From Sulfitobacter sp. CW3 (lineage in GTDB: Bacteria > Pseudomonadota > Alphaproteobacteria > Rhodobacterales > Rhodobacteraceae): a DNA stretch of 64,000 bases. The stretch covers positions 86,891 to 150,890 of the forward strand of contig NZ_JAHXRL010000010.1 in assembly GCF_019392245.1 (NCBI RefSeq), given 5' to 3'. Shown here one piece after another: positions 1 to 7,610 of this stretch. A program made the translations under genes and the position numbers. The notes under the pieces are model-generated. The model saw only the letters and a list, made by a program, of their open reading frames with translations. It made no database searches and had not been told where the DNA came from. The stretch's first letter is position 1. Each line of letters starts with the position of its first letter.

Positions 1-786
1 GCGCAGGGTCTCCGAATACCAACAGGCATCTTCTTTCTTGATACAATAGTGCACCTCGGCTTGACGGATTTGATCAAAGCTCTCTGCTGCCCATTCCCAT
101 GGCTCTGTAGCAACCCAACCCATGATCGCGTCAGGATCTGCGTCTTCTATCATCCAGTCCGCAGCACGGTACATTGGCGTGAATTCTGCATATTCATCCG
201 CGTTAGCGGGCTCGCGCACGAAGATCACCCGTCTTTCCACGAGGCATCGATCCCAAACAGCGTGCAAATTGCTTGCGCCGCATCGCCCACGTTTGTTCAC
301 AGAGTTGCCGCCCCGATCATCCGAAAACGAGACGTGCATTGGTTGATGAATATCACCAATCCAATGGCCGAGAGCCAATGCCGCAGCAAGTCTTTCGTCA
401 TTGGGCAAACTTGTGTCACCCAGCCGTTCCGCGTCCGGCTCAATTGCACTCAAAAGGCAGTCGCGCCCGCCGGGGCATTGTGCATTTTCGACGCGACTCC
501 AATCTCTTGGATAGTTGATATAATGCTCGCTCGGGCGTTGCCGAACCTGGTCTTCACGCAGGCATCCATGATTGAAAGATGGATAAAGTTGATCGCCATG
601 CTCGTCCTCAAAGCTCTGGTTTTCTATCAGTGCGTTTAACTTGTCGCGGGCATCATCTGTGAGCTGCCGGTAAGCGATTTCACAAACCAGGACATGGCCG
701 AATTTGCTCCATGCCTGCGCCTGTGATGGAAGCACCCACGTGAGTGCCATTATGATCAGGGCCAAGTCTCTCATTTGCTTCAACAT
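1..786 (-). CDS. Secreted S1/P1-type zinc nuclease, 3' end cut by the window edge
   Basis: 262 codons are visible and the gene runs off the left edge. Family members are tri-zinc enzymes that degrade single-stranded DNA and RNA. A signal peptide (residues 1-25, ending AQA) leaves Trp26 as the mature N-terminus, as in P1 nuclease where the N-terminal Trp binds zinc. His31, the HWIGDIHQPMH block (H141, D145, H147, H151), a DDRGGN loop and a later HAVWD motif fit the other metal ligands. The ATG at 786 follows an AAGGAAAG ribosome site. It stands alone facing left. Probably exported for nucleotide scavenging or for degrading incoming DNA; the role on this element is inferred. About 10-30 residues are probably missing. 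Confidence 0.88.
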   Translation of the reverse strand, partial: MLKQMRDLALIIMALTWVLPSQAQAWSKFGHVLVCEIAYRQLTDDARDKLNALIENQSFEDEHGDQLYPSFNHGCLREDQVRQRPSEHYINYPRDWSRVENAQCPGGRDCLLSAIEPDAERLGDTSLPNDERLAAALALGHWIGDIHQPMHVSFSDDRGGNSVNKRGRCGASNLHAVWDRCLVERRVIFVREPANADEYAEFTPMYRAADWMIEDADPDAIMGWVATEPWEWAAESFDQIRQAEVHYCIKKEDACWYSETLR

Positions 787-1495
787 GAATTCTTTCCTTA
801 AAACACGCCCCTTCACCCAATTGCAGTGGGGCTATCGATCAAAAGATACGATGAGGATACCCTGGATCTGGTTATTGGCAAAATTTGGCACGTCAAGTGC
901 TTGGGTATGACGTTAAATTGCATGACAACGATGTTTATGGCACCTCAGCTTGACCAGCTGAACGGGCTCTAGGCTGCGCCCGAAGCCACAACAAATGTGT
1001 CTTCGCCCCTGCGGGTGACGATCCCTTGTGCGGGCCCATGTACGGTCGGTCAGCTTGAGCCTCTTGAGCAACCTTTCTTATCAGGGAGCTACATCTCCGC
1101 CGCGCAGAGCACGAAGGGCTTCGTTTGGCACACCCCCCTGCCCGGCTTTGGCGCGGCGACAGGGTCATGGCACCGATGGGGAATCTCACAAGCAGATCTG
1201 TATTTCACCAAGGCCACGGGCATATCGAAGACTGCATCTTGCGGAGGCAGCTATGATCTTTGGTCCATTGAGAGAACCAGTGACAAGATTGCGGTGTTGT
1301 CGCGACAGTTCTGATCTGCCTTGTTTCTTTTGAGATGAATGGGTTGCTGATCTCGGCGGGTTCGTTCCCTGCGCTGCGCTTCGGCAAGCAGAAATACGGC
1401 TTCCACCCCTTCGGTGCGGACCCTCCGCATTGCAACTTGCGACCCCGCCTTAACCGATCAGCTTGTTAACCCACATCGAAACAAGGAGATCAGAA
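787..1495. other. Intergenic stretch without a convincing gene
   Basis: No reading frame here has a clear start, ribosome site and recognisable family. A GTG-started frame at 997-1314 (105 codons) has a protein-like second half but a stop closely upstream and no Shine-Dalgarno site, so it could be a decayed gene fragment. The last 30 bases contain the AAGGAG ribosome site for the next gene. Confidence 0.5.
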
Positions 1496-1711
1496 ATGAC
1501 TAACTACATCCTCACAGTTCCCGTCACTTTCACAAAAGACGGCAAAGAACAGACCAGCTACCGCCGCGTTGGTGCAGTCTTCGAAAACACCAAGACCAAC
1601 GGTGGTGAAACCTTCCTCTCTATCAAGCTCGACTACCCCGTCGGCGTTACCGAACTGGTCGCCTTCATTCCCAAGCCAAAAGGCAAAGAGGAAGGTGTCA
1701 CCGAAGACTAA
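1496..1711 (+). CDS. Small plasmid-type hypothetical protein, 71 aa
   Basis: I do not recognise a named family. The product is soluble and acidic, with no signal peptide or membrane segment, an N-terminal strand-like stretch (NYILTVPVTF) and a Lys/Glu-rich tail. The ATG at 1496 is chosen over an in-frame TTG at 1463 because it sits about 8 bases behind AAGGAG. The stop is followed at once by two short hairpins, so it looks like a single-gene transcript. It lies upstream of other small plasmid genes and ardC, which suggests a housekeeping or transfer-related plasmid role, but no function can be assigned. Confidence 0.75.
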   Translation: MTNYILTVPVTFTKDGKEQTSYRRVGAVFENTKTNGGETFLSIKLDYPVGVTELVAFIPKPKGKEEGVTED

Positions 1712-1726
1712 GAACCTACCGGTTCT

Positions 1727-1748
1727 GGAGCGGCAGAAATGCCGCTCC
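1727..1748 (+). terminator. Hairpin terminator after the 71-aa gene
   Basis: A perfect 9-bp GC-rich stem (GGAGCGGCA/TGCCGCTCC) with a GAAA loop, followed by a weak pyrimidine tract (CTTTCTT). A second small hairpin (GAACC/GGTTC, 1712-1725) lies directly before it. Confidence 0.65.
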
Positions 1749-1785
1749 CTTTCTTGTACCAAGAAATGCTGCGCAATCACCCAGT

Positions 1786-1891
1786 GGTGAACGTCCATGT
1801 GCCATGGCCGCTCGCATGGAAGTGGACGGATGGATCAGTCGACGCCATGCGCCGTCCCATCCGATTGTTTTTGTCCTTCCGGACGTTCACC
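1786..1891. repeat. Long-range inverted repeat upstream of the DUF1419-like gene
   Basis: GGTGAACGTCC at 1786-1796 pairs exactly with GGACGTTCACC at 1881-1891. Inside the enclosed segment CGGATGG and CCATCCG form a second 7-bp pair. As single-stranded DNA this would fold into a large stem with internal hairpins. It fills most of the 326-base gap 1712-2037, where I see no gene. Confidence 0.6.
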
Positions 1892-2037
1892 CCGCCTCTC
1901 GGCAGGGCTCAGACGCATGCGTGGTTGGGTTAAGAACCGCCCTCGGAGGGTGCAATCAGTTAGGGCGGCGGGAAGGGAAAGTGAAAGAGGGCTTCTTTTT
2001 GGGTTGATTTTTAATCTGTCCAAAGGAGTCCCAGCAG

Positions 2038-2439
2038 ATGTATTTCGAAGATGATGACGACCTGATCGCCGCGCTTGATGGATCACGCACGGCTACTCAC
2101 CCACCCGAGCTTGACCGGATTGCGGACGGGCGGTGCGATTACGACGCAACCTTTGCCCTGATAAACCGCTACCAGGCAAGCTCCGCCCACGCACAAATTG
2201 GCTTCAAAGCAGGCCAGTGGTTTGAAACGACCGAAGAGATTTACTGGTATTTTCTGGAATGCCTGCCGCCGCTTCATCAGACCTCTATCGGGTTTGTGAT
2301 GATGGAATGCACAATGGGTGACCTCTATGAGGCATTCTTTGAGATTGATGGGCGTTTTTATTGCGCAGTGGTCACTTGGCCTGGTCCAGCGTCCTTTGAG
2401 GCGTCCACTGTAGCCTTGGTGCAGGAGGTGCGGTCATGA
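2038..2439 (+). CDS. DUF1419-like plasmid protein, 133 aa
   Basis: A soluble acidic protein with an Asp-rich N-terminus and a central block reading FETTEEIYWYFLECLPP. This resembles the region of DUF1419 proteins (known from rhizobial and roseobacter plasmids) where an aromatic helix leads into LPP. Function of that family is unknown. The start follows AAAGGAG by about 9 bases. The last codons overlap the next ATG by four bases (ATGA), so the two are translated together. The family call rests on the aromatic/LPP pattern only; an HMM search would settle it. Confidence 0.6.
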   Translation: MYFEDDDDLIAALDGSRTATHPPELDRIADGRCDYDATFALINRYQASSAHAQIGFKAGQWFETTEEIYWYFLECLPPLHQTSIGFVMMECTMGDLYEAFFEIDGRFYCAVVTWPGPASFEASTVALVQEVRS

Positions 2440-3065
2440 AAACGAATATCATTGCCCACGTTGCACTTACCTTTGAGTTTTCTGCACCATCTGGCCCAGC
2501 CGATCAACGATCCATGGTCGAAGACGATATCGGCCGGTTGACCGATGCAGACAGCACCTCAGGCGTCGCGTGCACCGACTTTAGCGTCACATCGATTGAA
2601 ACAGCAACACAGAATAGCGCTGTCAGCCGAACCCATGTCATTTGCGCGACCTGTGGCTCAGAAAATGTCCGTGCAGATGCTTACGCATCTTGGGACGCAG
2701 ACACAGGTGAGTGGGTCCTTCATTCCATCTATGACGAGAAATTCTGCGAAGTCTGCGAGACAAGCACATCGCTGCTGGAAGTTGACGAAGCCACGGGCTT
2801 GGAAGTGCAGGCCTTTGGCATGATCTACTGCGATGACGGCGCGCGTTTGGTTCAGGGCCGCGAGCAGCCAGAGTTTTACGACCTTATCGTCAAAACGATG
2901 GCGGTAGCGGGTGGGGAAATCCTCACCCTGCACGAGTTCGACGACATGAACCGCTTGGAGGTCGAGAAATGTCTCGCGGATATGGCAATGCTATATCCAT
3001 CGGCCCCAGTGAGTTGCTTTTTCGGTGATCTGGTCGGCTCTGGTCGCACCAACCTGCCTTCGTAA
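2436..3065 (+). CDS. Plasmid protein with a zinc-ribbon-like Cys pattern, 209 aa
   Basis: No named family recognised. Two CxxC pairs, C70/C73 and C104/C107, are 30 residues apart and probably hold one zinc ion. The flanking parts are acidic and there is no signal peptide. Its ATG overlaps the stop of the DUF1419-like gene, which implies a shared transcript and perhaps a shared job. Strong hairpins follow the stop (AAGGCCTT pair at about 3066-3089, GGGGGCTTCGCCCCC just after). Confidence 0.7.
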   Translation: MKTNIIAHVALTFEFSAPSGPADQRSMVEDDIGRLTDADSTSGVACTDFSVTSIETATQNSAVSRTHVICATCGSENVRADAYASWDADTGEWVLHSIYDEKFCEVCETSTSLLEVDEATGLEVQAFGMIYCDDGARLVQGREQPEFYDLIVKTMAVAGGEILTLHEFDDMNRLEVEKCLADMAMLYPSAPVSCFFGDLVGSGRTNLPS

Positions 3066-3111
3066 AGGCCTTTCAGCTTTCAAGGCCTTGGGGGCTTCGC
3101 CCCCCGCGCCC

Positions 3112-3184
3112 GCAATGCAAATAGACGGGGCCGTGTCCTCGGCTGACGCCTGCGGGCCGCACCACCCCCATCGATTTGCATTGC
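3112..3184. repeat. 19-bp near-perfect inverted repeat upstream of ardC
   Basis: GCAATGCAAATAGACGGGG (3112-3130) pairs with CCCCATCGATTTGCATTGC (3166-3184), 17 of 19 positions matching, around a GC-rich 35-base middle. Such an arm length allows a stable fold of the single strand. It lies about 100 bases before the antirestriction gene. Confidence 0.7.
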
Positions 3185-3213
3185 GTTTGCACCCCCCACC
3201 CTCGCCGGGAGCA

Positions 3214-3253
3214 GGTTTTGAAACAGGCGCCCTCGCGGGCTTTGTTCAAAACC
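3214..3253. repeat. 9-bp inverted repeat directly upstream of ardC
   Basis: GGTTTTGAA (3214-3222) and TTCAAAACC (3245-3253) are exact complements around a GC-rich middle. It could be an operator or part of a folded single-strand promoter. The ribosome site of ardC (AGGAGG) starts about 16 bases later. Confidence 0.55.
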
Positions 3254-3279
3254 AACTCCATGTTTTTTAGGAGGCCAAA

Positions 3280-4191
3280 ATGGCTAAGTCGAAATTCGAC
3301 GTTTACGATCACGTTACTGATCAAATCATTACTCAAATCGCAGCGGGCACGCCCCCGTGGCGCAGGCCCTGGACGGGCGGTGCCATTGGTGCGGCAATGC
3401 CGCTGCGGTGGAATAGCGAAGCGTACCGCGGCATCAACGTTGTGATGCTCTGGGCTGTGGCCGCCGAGCAGGGTTATGTGTCAAACCGTTGGTTGACCTA
3501 CCGACAGGCGCAAGATTTGGGCGGGCAAGTCACCAAGGGCCAAAAATCTTCAACCGTTGTCAAATACGGCACTTTTGACGGCGAAAAAGAGAGCAGCAGC
3601 CTCATTGATCCGACGTCTGCTGCGACAGATGCGAGAAAGATCGGCTATTGTCGTGCTTACCGCGTCTTCAACGCAGACCAGATCGAGGGGCTCGACAAGG
3701 CATTCTACGTGAAGCCCGAACCGCCACGCGATCTGGGCACAAAGGCCGATGCCGGTCTTGACGCCTTCTTTGCTGCCACTGGCGCAGAAATGGAGACAAG
3801 CGCGGAGCCTCGCGCCTATTATGATATCGCGCGGGACAGGATTCACATGCCGCCGATCGAGACATTTCATGACGCGGCGCGTTATTACGGCGTTCAGGGG
3901 CACGAGCTTGTGCATTGGACGGGGGCAATCAAACGTCTGGACCGATTGGGCCGCTTTGCAGACCGCAAGGCTTATGCTTTTGAGGAATTGGTGGCAGAGA
4001 TCGGTACCTGTATGCTTGGCGCCCATATTGGCGTGGAACCTGATTTTGGGCAAAGTGCCGCGTATGTCGAAGGCTGGCAGGCAGCTTTGAAAGAAGACAG
4101 CCGTGCGATCTTTCGGGCAGCCTCAGAGGCGCAAAAAGCCGTCGATTACATTTTGGCGCTCGCAGAAATACCTTTGGGAAAAGCTGCTTAA
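3280..4191 (+). CDS. ardC: ArdC-type antirestriction protein (ssDNA-binding plus zincin domain), 303 aa
   Basis: ArdC-family proteins bind single-stranded DNA and help incoming plasmid DNA escape host restriction. The N-terminal half has the family start (KFDVYDHVTDQIITQI, then PWRRPW and the GINVVML region). The C-terminal half is a zinc-metallopeptidase-like domain with HELVH at residues 208-212 and downstream EELVAEIG carrying the likely third ligand. The length is typical. The start is set by a strong AGGAGG. It is preceded by two inverted repeats and followed by a GC-rich hairpin, so it seems to be a single-gene unit. On conjugative plasmids such genes often enter the recipient early. 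Confidence 0.9.
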   Translation: MAKSKFDVYDHVTDQIITQIAAGTPPWRRPWTGGAIGAAMPLRWNSEAYRGINVVMLWAVAAEQGYVSNRWLTYRQAQDLGGQVTKGQKSSTVVKYGTFDGEKESSSLIDPTSAATDARKIGYCRAYRVFNADQIEGLDKAFYVKPEPPRDLGTKADAGLDAFFAATGAEMETSAEPRAYYDIARDRIHMPPIETFHDAARYYGVQGHELVHWTGAIKRLDRLGRFADRKAYAFEELVAEIGTCMLGAHIGVEPDFGQSAAYVEGWQAALKEDSRAIFRAASEAQKAVDYILALAEIPLGKAA

Positions 4192-4199
4192 TGCCCCTG

Positions 4200-4222
4200 C
4201 CCCGCCCCAAAACGGGGTGGGG
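4200..4222 (+). terminator. GC-rich hairpin after ardC
   Basis: CCCCGCCCC pairs with GGGGTGGGG (one G-T wobble) around AAAAC. No T-tract follows. A second hairpin, GCCGCC/GGCGGC, occurs at about 4242-4262. Confidence 0.5.
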
Positions 4223-4438
4223 GATACCTTTGATGATCTTGCCGCCACCTCAACGGCGGCTTATCCGGTGCGTGCGGATTAGAGGTAGTGGGGCCTTTCT
4301 TAACCCTGCGGGTCAAGGCGTGCCCCACGTTGCGCTGTTCGCGCAGAAGTCGCGAGGCCATGCCCGCTCCGGCGCATTTATCTTGAAATGCGATCCCGAA
4401 GCTGGCAAAGGGGCGAGCAACGAAAGATATTTAACGTT

Positions 4439-4858
4439 ATGAAACATATCTATCCTGCCCTCTTGGTTCTTTTCGCTGCAACCCCGGCGATTGCACAAAC
4501 AGAATGGGAAAGGGCCATTGCGCGTGGCCTTGAGACCTTCACCCTTCGTCAGGGCGAAGGCACGGTTACGTTGACTTGTGATCCTGATCGCGTCTTCGGA
4601 AGCAATGTTACCAACGCAAGCCTGCGTGTGGTCTTCCCAAAGGACCCCGCGCCAAGCCGGTTTGTAATTCTGGCATCGGACGGCACGCAGGTTTCCTTTA
4701 CGATGACCGATGGCGGTGCAAATGAGGTGGGCGTCGACGCGCTGGACTGGGACAAGATGGTTGGAATTCTCAGTGCCGGTGGCGCGTTCGCATTTGTGAC
4801 GGGTCAGGATGCGCTTCAGTTCGAAAATGTGACCCCCCTGCCCGACCTCAAGTGCTGA
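4439..4858 (+). CDS. Exported hypothetical protein, 139 aa
   Basis: A clear signal peptide (MKHIYPALLVLFAATPAIA, residues 1-19) predicts a periplasmic product. The mature part has no known motif. It contains two cysteines (in LTCDPD and at the C-terminus, LKC) that could form a disulfide. The ATG at 4439 is preferred to one at 4388 because it begins the signal peptide, although the ribosome site is weak. The gene ends exactly where the opposing virC2-like gene ends. Function unknown. Confidence 0.7.
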   Translation: MKHIYPALLVLFAATPAIAQTEWERAIARGLETFTLRQGEGTVTLTCDPDRVFGSNVTNASLRVVFPKDPAPSRFVILASDGTQVSFTMTDGGANEVGVDALDWDKMVGILSAGGAFAFVTGQDALQFENVTPLPDLKC

Positions 4859-5548
4859 TCAAAGTGCTGAGACAAGGATATCGAACTCCGCGCCGACAAA
4901 GGCCGCGACAAGACGGTTCACGGAAATGACATCAAGCGGGTCGGGGATGAAACCACGCACTCTGGCTTCGATCTCGTCGTCAACCACCAGCTTGACGGGC
5001 ATTAACGCCACACCATTGTCAATGCGTTGCTCAAAAAGCAGTTTCATGGATTTGGACGTGGCCTTGAGGTTGTTTGCGCCCGCCCTCTTAAGAAAGGCCG
5101 CGCGGGCCTTCGGCAACAAGGCGCGCTTGATGTAATCTGTGTCCGTGCCCAACTTGATGGCTGCCTTCTCTAAGGCCTTCGAGGTTGCCAGAGAGACAGG
5201 GACACCGACACTTATGCGTTGCTCCACACGGGGCGCTGGCGCATCCGATTCCGGTGTTGTTGCCTGCGCCTTTGCAGGTGCTTGCATGTTTTTGGGTTCC
5301 GCGGAGGCTTTTGGTGCGGTTTTTGACTTTTTTGTCTTGGGATCTGACGCAGGCTTATCCACTTTGGCTTTGCCGTTCGTATCGTCTTCGAGGGATGTCG
5401 GTTCAGGCGGAGGCACCGCACCACCCGTCCGTTCTTCCCGCATTTTAGCCTGGACGGCTTCGCTTGAGCGCTCGCGCTCGCGCACCGCATCATGTTCAGG
5501 GGTTTCAGAGGGGCTTGGGGCAATTTTCATAGGTGGGCGTCTGGCCAT
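4859..5548 (-). CDS. VirC2-like DNA-processing accessory protein, 229 aa
   Basis: The call rests mainly on position. It is the second gene after a VirC1/ParA-type ATPase (TAATG overlap), beside mobC and relaxase genes, as VirC2 follows VirC1 in Agrobacterium. Residues 1-110 are a low-complexity linker rich in Pro, Ala, Lys and Glu. Residues about 112-229 form a compact domain with the helix pattern of a ribbon-helix-helix DNA-binder (VGVPVSLATSKALEKAA). VirC2 binds a transfer-enhancer sequence near the nick site, and the G-rich tract upstream of this operon is the obvious candidate target. A plasmid-partition ParB-like role is the alternative. Confidence 0.6.
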   Translation of the reverse strand: MARRPPMKIAPSPSETPEHDAVRERERSSEAVQAKMREERTGGAVPPPEPTSLEDDTNGKAKVDKPASDPKTKKSKTAPKASAEPKNMQAPAKAQATTPESDAPAPRVEQRISVGVPVSLATSKALEKAAIKLGTDTDYIKRALLPKARAAFLKRAGANNLKATSKSMKLLFEQRIDNGVALMPVKLVVDDEIEARVRGFIPDPLDVISVNRLVAAFVGAEFDILVSAL

Positions 5549-6306
5549 TACGCGGCACTCCCTTTGATTTCGTCATAAAGGCTGATGCAGATCACCGTCA
5601 GGTCTTCAAAGTTGTTTGCCATTAGCGTGCCGCCAATAGCAGCGCGGTGAGCGTATTGCGCGACGGGCAAAGGCCCGTGATGCAAGAAATGCTCAAACAA
5701 TCGGCTATTGGGGAGCATGGTGTCAAAATGCGGGGTTTTGAGCAGATTATCCAACACCACTTTGTCATGCTGTGGCAGTTTGCTGCCCCCTACCCTTGCG
5801 GCGGCATTAATGATCTTTGTGGGGACATTCGCCAAAACCGAACGTACTTGAGGAAAAGAATCCTCTTCTGAAATCGTTTTGGACAGATCTTCCATCCATT
5901 TGAACGCACTCAGCACCAATCGCCATTCCGCTTGTGCAGGCTTGGCGGGAATAACGACGATATCTGCCACAAGGGCTAGATCATCGGTGTCCTTGTATGT
6001 CCCTGGCCGTGTGTCGATGATCAACAGATCAGTGCCCGCCGCCTCGAGGGCTTCGACCTCGGCATAGAGATCTTCAACGCTTGCTGGTGGTTGCTTGATT
6101 GTCAGAGTTACAGGCCAAGGAGCTTTTTTGACCCGGCCCCAATCGGCTTCTTCATAGGCGGTTTGCCAGCCGAGCAACTGCTGGTTCACGTCGCCGTCGA
6201 ACATACAAACCTTCTCTCCTTTGGCGAGCGCAGCGCTCGCCAATGACATGGCGACAGTTGTCTTACCTGAACCGCCCTTGGTTTGAATGAGTGTGATGAT
6301 TTGCAT
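5548..6306 (-). CDS. VirC1/ParA-family ATPase, 252 aa
   Basis: A deviant Walker A (KGGSGKTT, from residue 10) directly behind the first strand, and a Walker B/switch region (LLIIDTRPG) where ParA proteins have DTPP. The 252-aa length without an N-terminal DNA-binding domain fits VirC1 or a small ParA. VirC1 brings the relaxosome to the transfer apparatus; ParA segregates plasmids. The VirC2-like partner and nearby relaxase favour VirC1, but no parS-like array was seen either way. The ATG at 6306 sits behind GAGG and begins with the family strand MQIITLIQTKGG. An upstream in-frame start at 6390 would add a low-quality extension. Confidence 0.78.
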   Translation of the reverse strand: MQIITLIQTKGGSGKTTVAMSLASAALAKGEKVCMFDGDVNQQLLGWQTAYEEADWGRVKKAPWPVTLTIKQPPASVEDLYAEVEALEAAGTDLLIIDTRPGTYKDTDDLALVADIVVIPAKPAQAEWRLVLSAFKWMEDLSKTISEEDSFPQVRSVLANVPTKIINAAARVGGSKLPQHDKVVLDNLLKTPHFDTMLPNSRLFEHFLHHGPLPVAQYAHRAAIGGTLMANNFEDLTVICISLYDEIKGSAA

Positions 6307-6394
6307 GCCGAGCCTCGTTTGCCATGTGCCTATGCGGGCTTTTGGCGCAGTGGCCGCCCGTCTTTGGGCCCGAGTGGAGCACGGACCCATTGGG

Positions 6395-6765
6395 GATGTG
6401 GAATAATGGGCGTGTGGGGATCAGTCAATAGGGCGATGTGGGTTTCTGGACGGGCGGGGTCCGGGACTTGCGGACACGTGGGCGGTTGATGTTGCGGGGA
6501 ATTGGAGTTCTGGCCGCTCGACGATGAGGGGCTGTGGCAATTTGGATATTGGAAGGTTTGGGCAAGTGGAGATATGGAGATACGGATAGGAGGGGAGGTG
6601 GCTAGAGGGATGCTTGGCGAAGTGGCCTAGAGGCTACGTGGATACGTGACGTAATGGCGCAATGGAGAATAGGTAATAGGGGGAAGCGGGGTTTTGGATT
6701 TGTGGGCAAAGGACTTTAGGGCGATTTGGAGGTGTGGGCGAAAGACCGAGAAAAATGGACCGAAA
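6395..6765 (+). repeat. G-rich, strand-asymmetric tract with about 8-base periodicity (candidate transfer enhancer)
   Basis: The + strand carries TGG, GGG or CGG triplets every 7-10 bases over about 370 bases. Example: TTTGGATATTGGAAGG, then GTTTGGGCAAGTGG, then AGATATGGAGATACGG. C is rare on this strand. There is no gene in the whole interval 6307-7064. The tract lies between the divergent virC1-like and mobC genes. The helical-scale spacing suggests an array of weak protein-binding sites, for example for the VirC-like proteins or MobC. That role is inferred. Confidence 0.6.
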
Positions 6766-6881
6766 TAGAGCTCAGTTTGCTAGAGGAGGCCACGGACTAG
6801 TGAATTGGGCACGGAGACGTTCGTTTGGACGAAAAAGCGCCTCGAGAATGAATTTCGCCCGCTTCGCGGTCTACATATGCG

Positions 6882-6924
6882 CGCCCTCTGATTAATTTTT
6901 GCCTGACGGCAAAAAACGAGGGCG
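6882..6924. repeat. Nested inverted repeat (candidate oriT element)
   Basis: Outer arms CGCCCTC (6882-6888) and GAGGGCG (6918-6924) enclose inner arms TTTTTGCC (6896-6903) and GGCAAAAA (6908-6915) with loop TGAC. A hairpin of this shape near the relaxase operon is typical of origins of transfer, although the inner stem with an A-tract could also act as a terminator. Confidence 0.55.
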
Positions 6925-6933
6925 AGACACGGA

Positions 6934-7002
6934 ATCATTATACACTGTTCGTTTTCTCATGCGAACCCTTCTGCGAAGGTGAGAAAAGCGGCATATAATG
7001 AT
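6934..7002. repeat. Concentric palindrome upstream of mobC (candidate oriT or operator)
   Basis: ATCATTATA (6934-6942) matches TATAATGAT (6994-7002) exactly, and TTTTCTCA (6952-6959) matches TGAGAAAA (6980-6987). Both pairs share nearly the same centre (about 6968-6970). It ends 63 bases before the mobC start, so it could be the relaxosome-binding part of oriT and the self-repression operator of the mob operon. No VirD2-like nick consensus was recognised. Confidence 0.6.
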
Positions 7003-7064
7003 ACTTGGCTGGAATGGGTGTATGTGTTATATCTTTGGCACACATTCAGACAAGGTGCGCTGAG

Positions 7065-7610
7065 ATGCCAACTCGCCCAAAGATGACCGATGAGGAAATC
7101 GAGATAATTCAAAGGCTTATCTCTGAGGGGATGGGAGACAGTGCGATTGCAGCACAGGTCGGCCGTCATCGAACATCTGTCGTAAAAGTTCGGGCTGGAA
7201 CGCGACGCAAAAGCGTCACAACAGGCGGAAAGCAGCTCCAGGTGCGCCTGACAGATGAGGAATATGCCGCGTTCAAAATAGAAGTTGATCGGCTTGGCAT
7301 CACTCTTTCAGAGGGTGGGCGCAGACTGGTGCGGCATTCTTTGGGTGTTTTGGAAATAGATGTGCGCGAGATTGATGCGCTTGCAAATGTGCGTCGTGAA
7401 CTGAACGCGATTGGCGGTGATCTTAATCAAATGCTAAAGTTGGCAAGATCTGGCGCTTTGGAGGTGGGCGGTGAAGACGAAAGTCTTTTGGAACGTCTGG
7501 ATTTGAAGGTCGATGATATGGTCAATCAATTGATTGCGTTTGTTGGGGCAGGGCGGCGCAAAACATTTGTGCGGGCCGTGTTCCCGCCGGAGGGGCCGAT
7601 AGATGGGTGA
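7065..7610 (+). CDS. mobC: MobC-type relaxosome accessory protein with N-terminal HTH, 181 aa
   Basis: Residues about 5-55 look like a helix-turn-helix (MTDEEIEIIQRLISEG...DSAIAAQVGRH). The rest matches the MobC/relaxosome pattern: LQVRLTDEEYAAFK (ribbon-helix-helix-like), then RRELNAIGGDLNQMLKLAR, where MobC proteins have the conserved LNxxxxxLNQ helix. Such proteins bind oriT and help the relaxase melt and nick it. The ATG at 7065 follows AAGGTG. The last codons overlap the relaxase start by 8 bases, so the two are translationally coupled. The palindrome just upstream is a likely binding site. Confidence 0.82.
   Translation: MPTRPKMTDEEIEIIQRLISEGMGDSAIAAQVGRHRTSVVKVRAGTRRKSVTTGGKQLQVRLTDEEYAAFKIEVDRLGITLSEGGRRLVRHSLGVLEIDVREIDALANVRRELNAIGGDLNQMLKLARSGALEVGGEDESLLERLDLKVDDMVNQLIAFVGAGRRKTFVRAVFPPEGPIDG

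Noticed and set aside
49..639. 196-codon frame on the + strand
   Set aside because: It lies antisense to the S1/P1 nuclease, whose signal peptide and zinc motifs are unmistakable; the + frame has no recognisable features.
997..1314. 105-codon GTG-started frame
   Set aside because: No ribosome site, a stop nine codons upstream and no known family. Its protein-like second half could be a relic, but this is too weak to list as a gene.
3550..4053. 167-codon frame on the minus strand
   Set aside because: Antisense to ardC with no start signal and no family.
5548..6306. Plasmid-partition ParA as the main reading
   Set aside because: Possible, but the partner gene, the neighbouring relaxase operon and the absence of an evident parS array favour a VirC1-type role.
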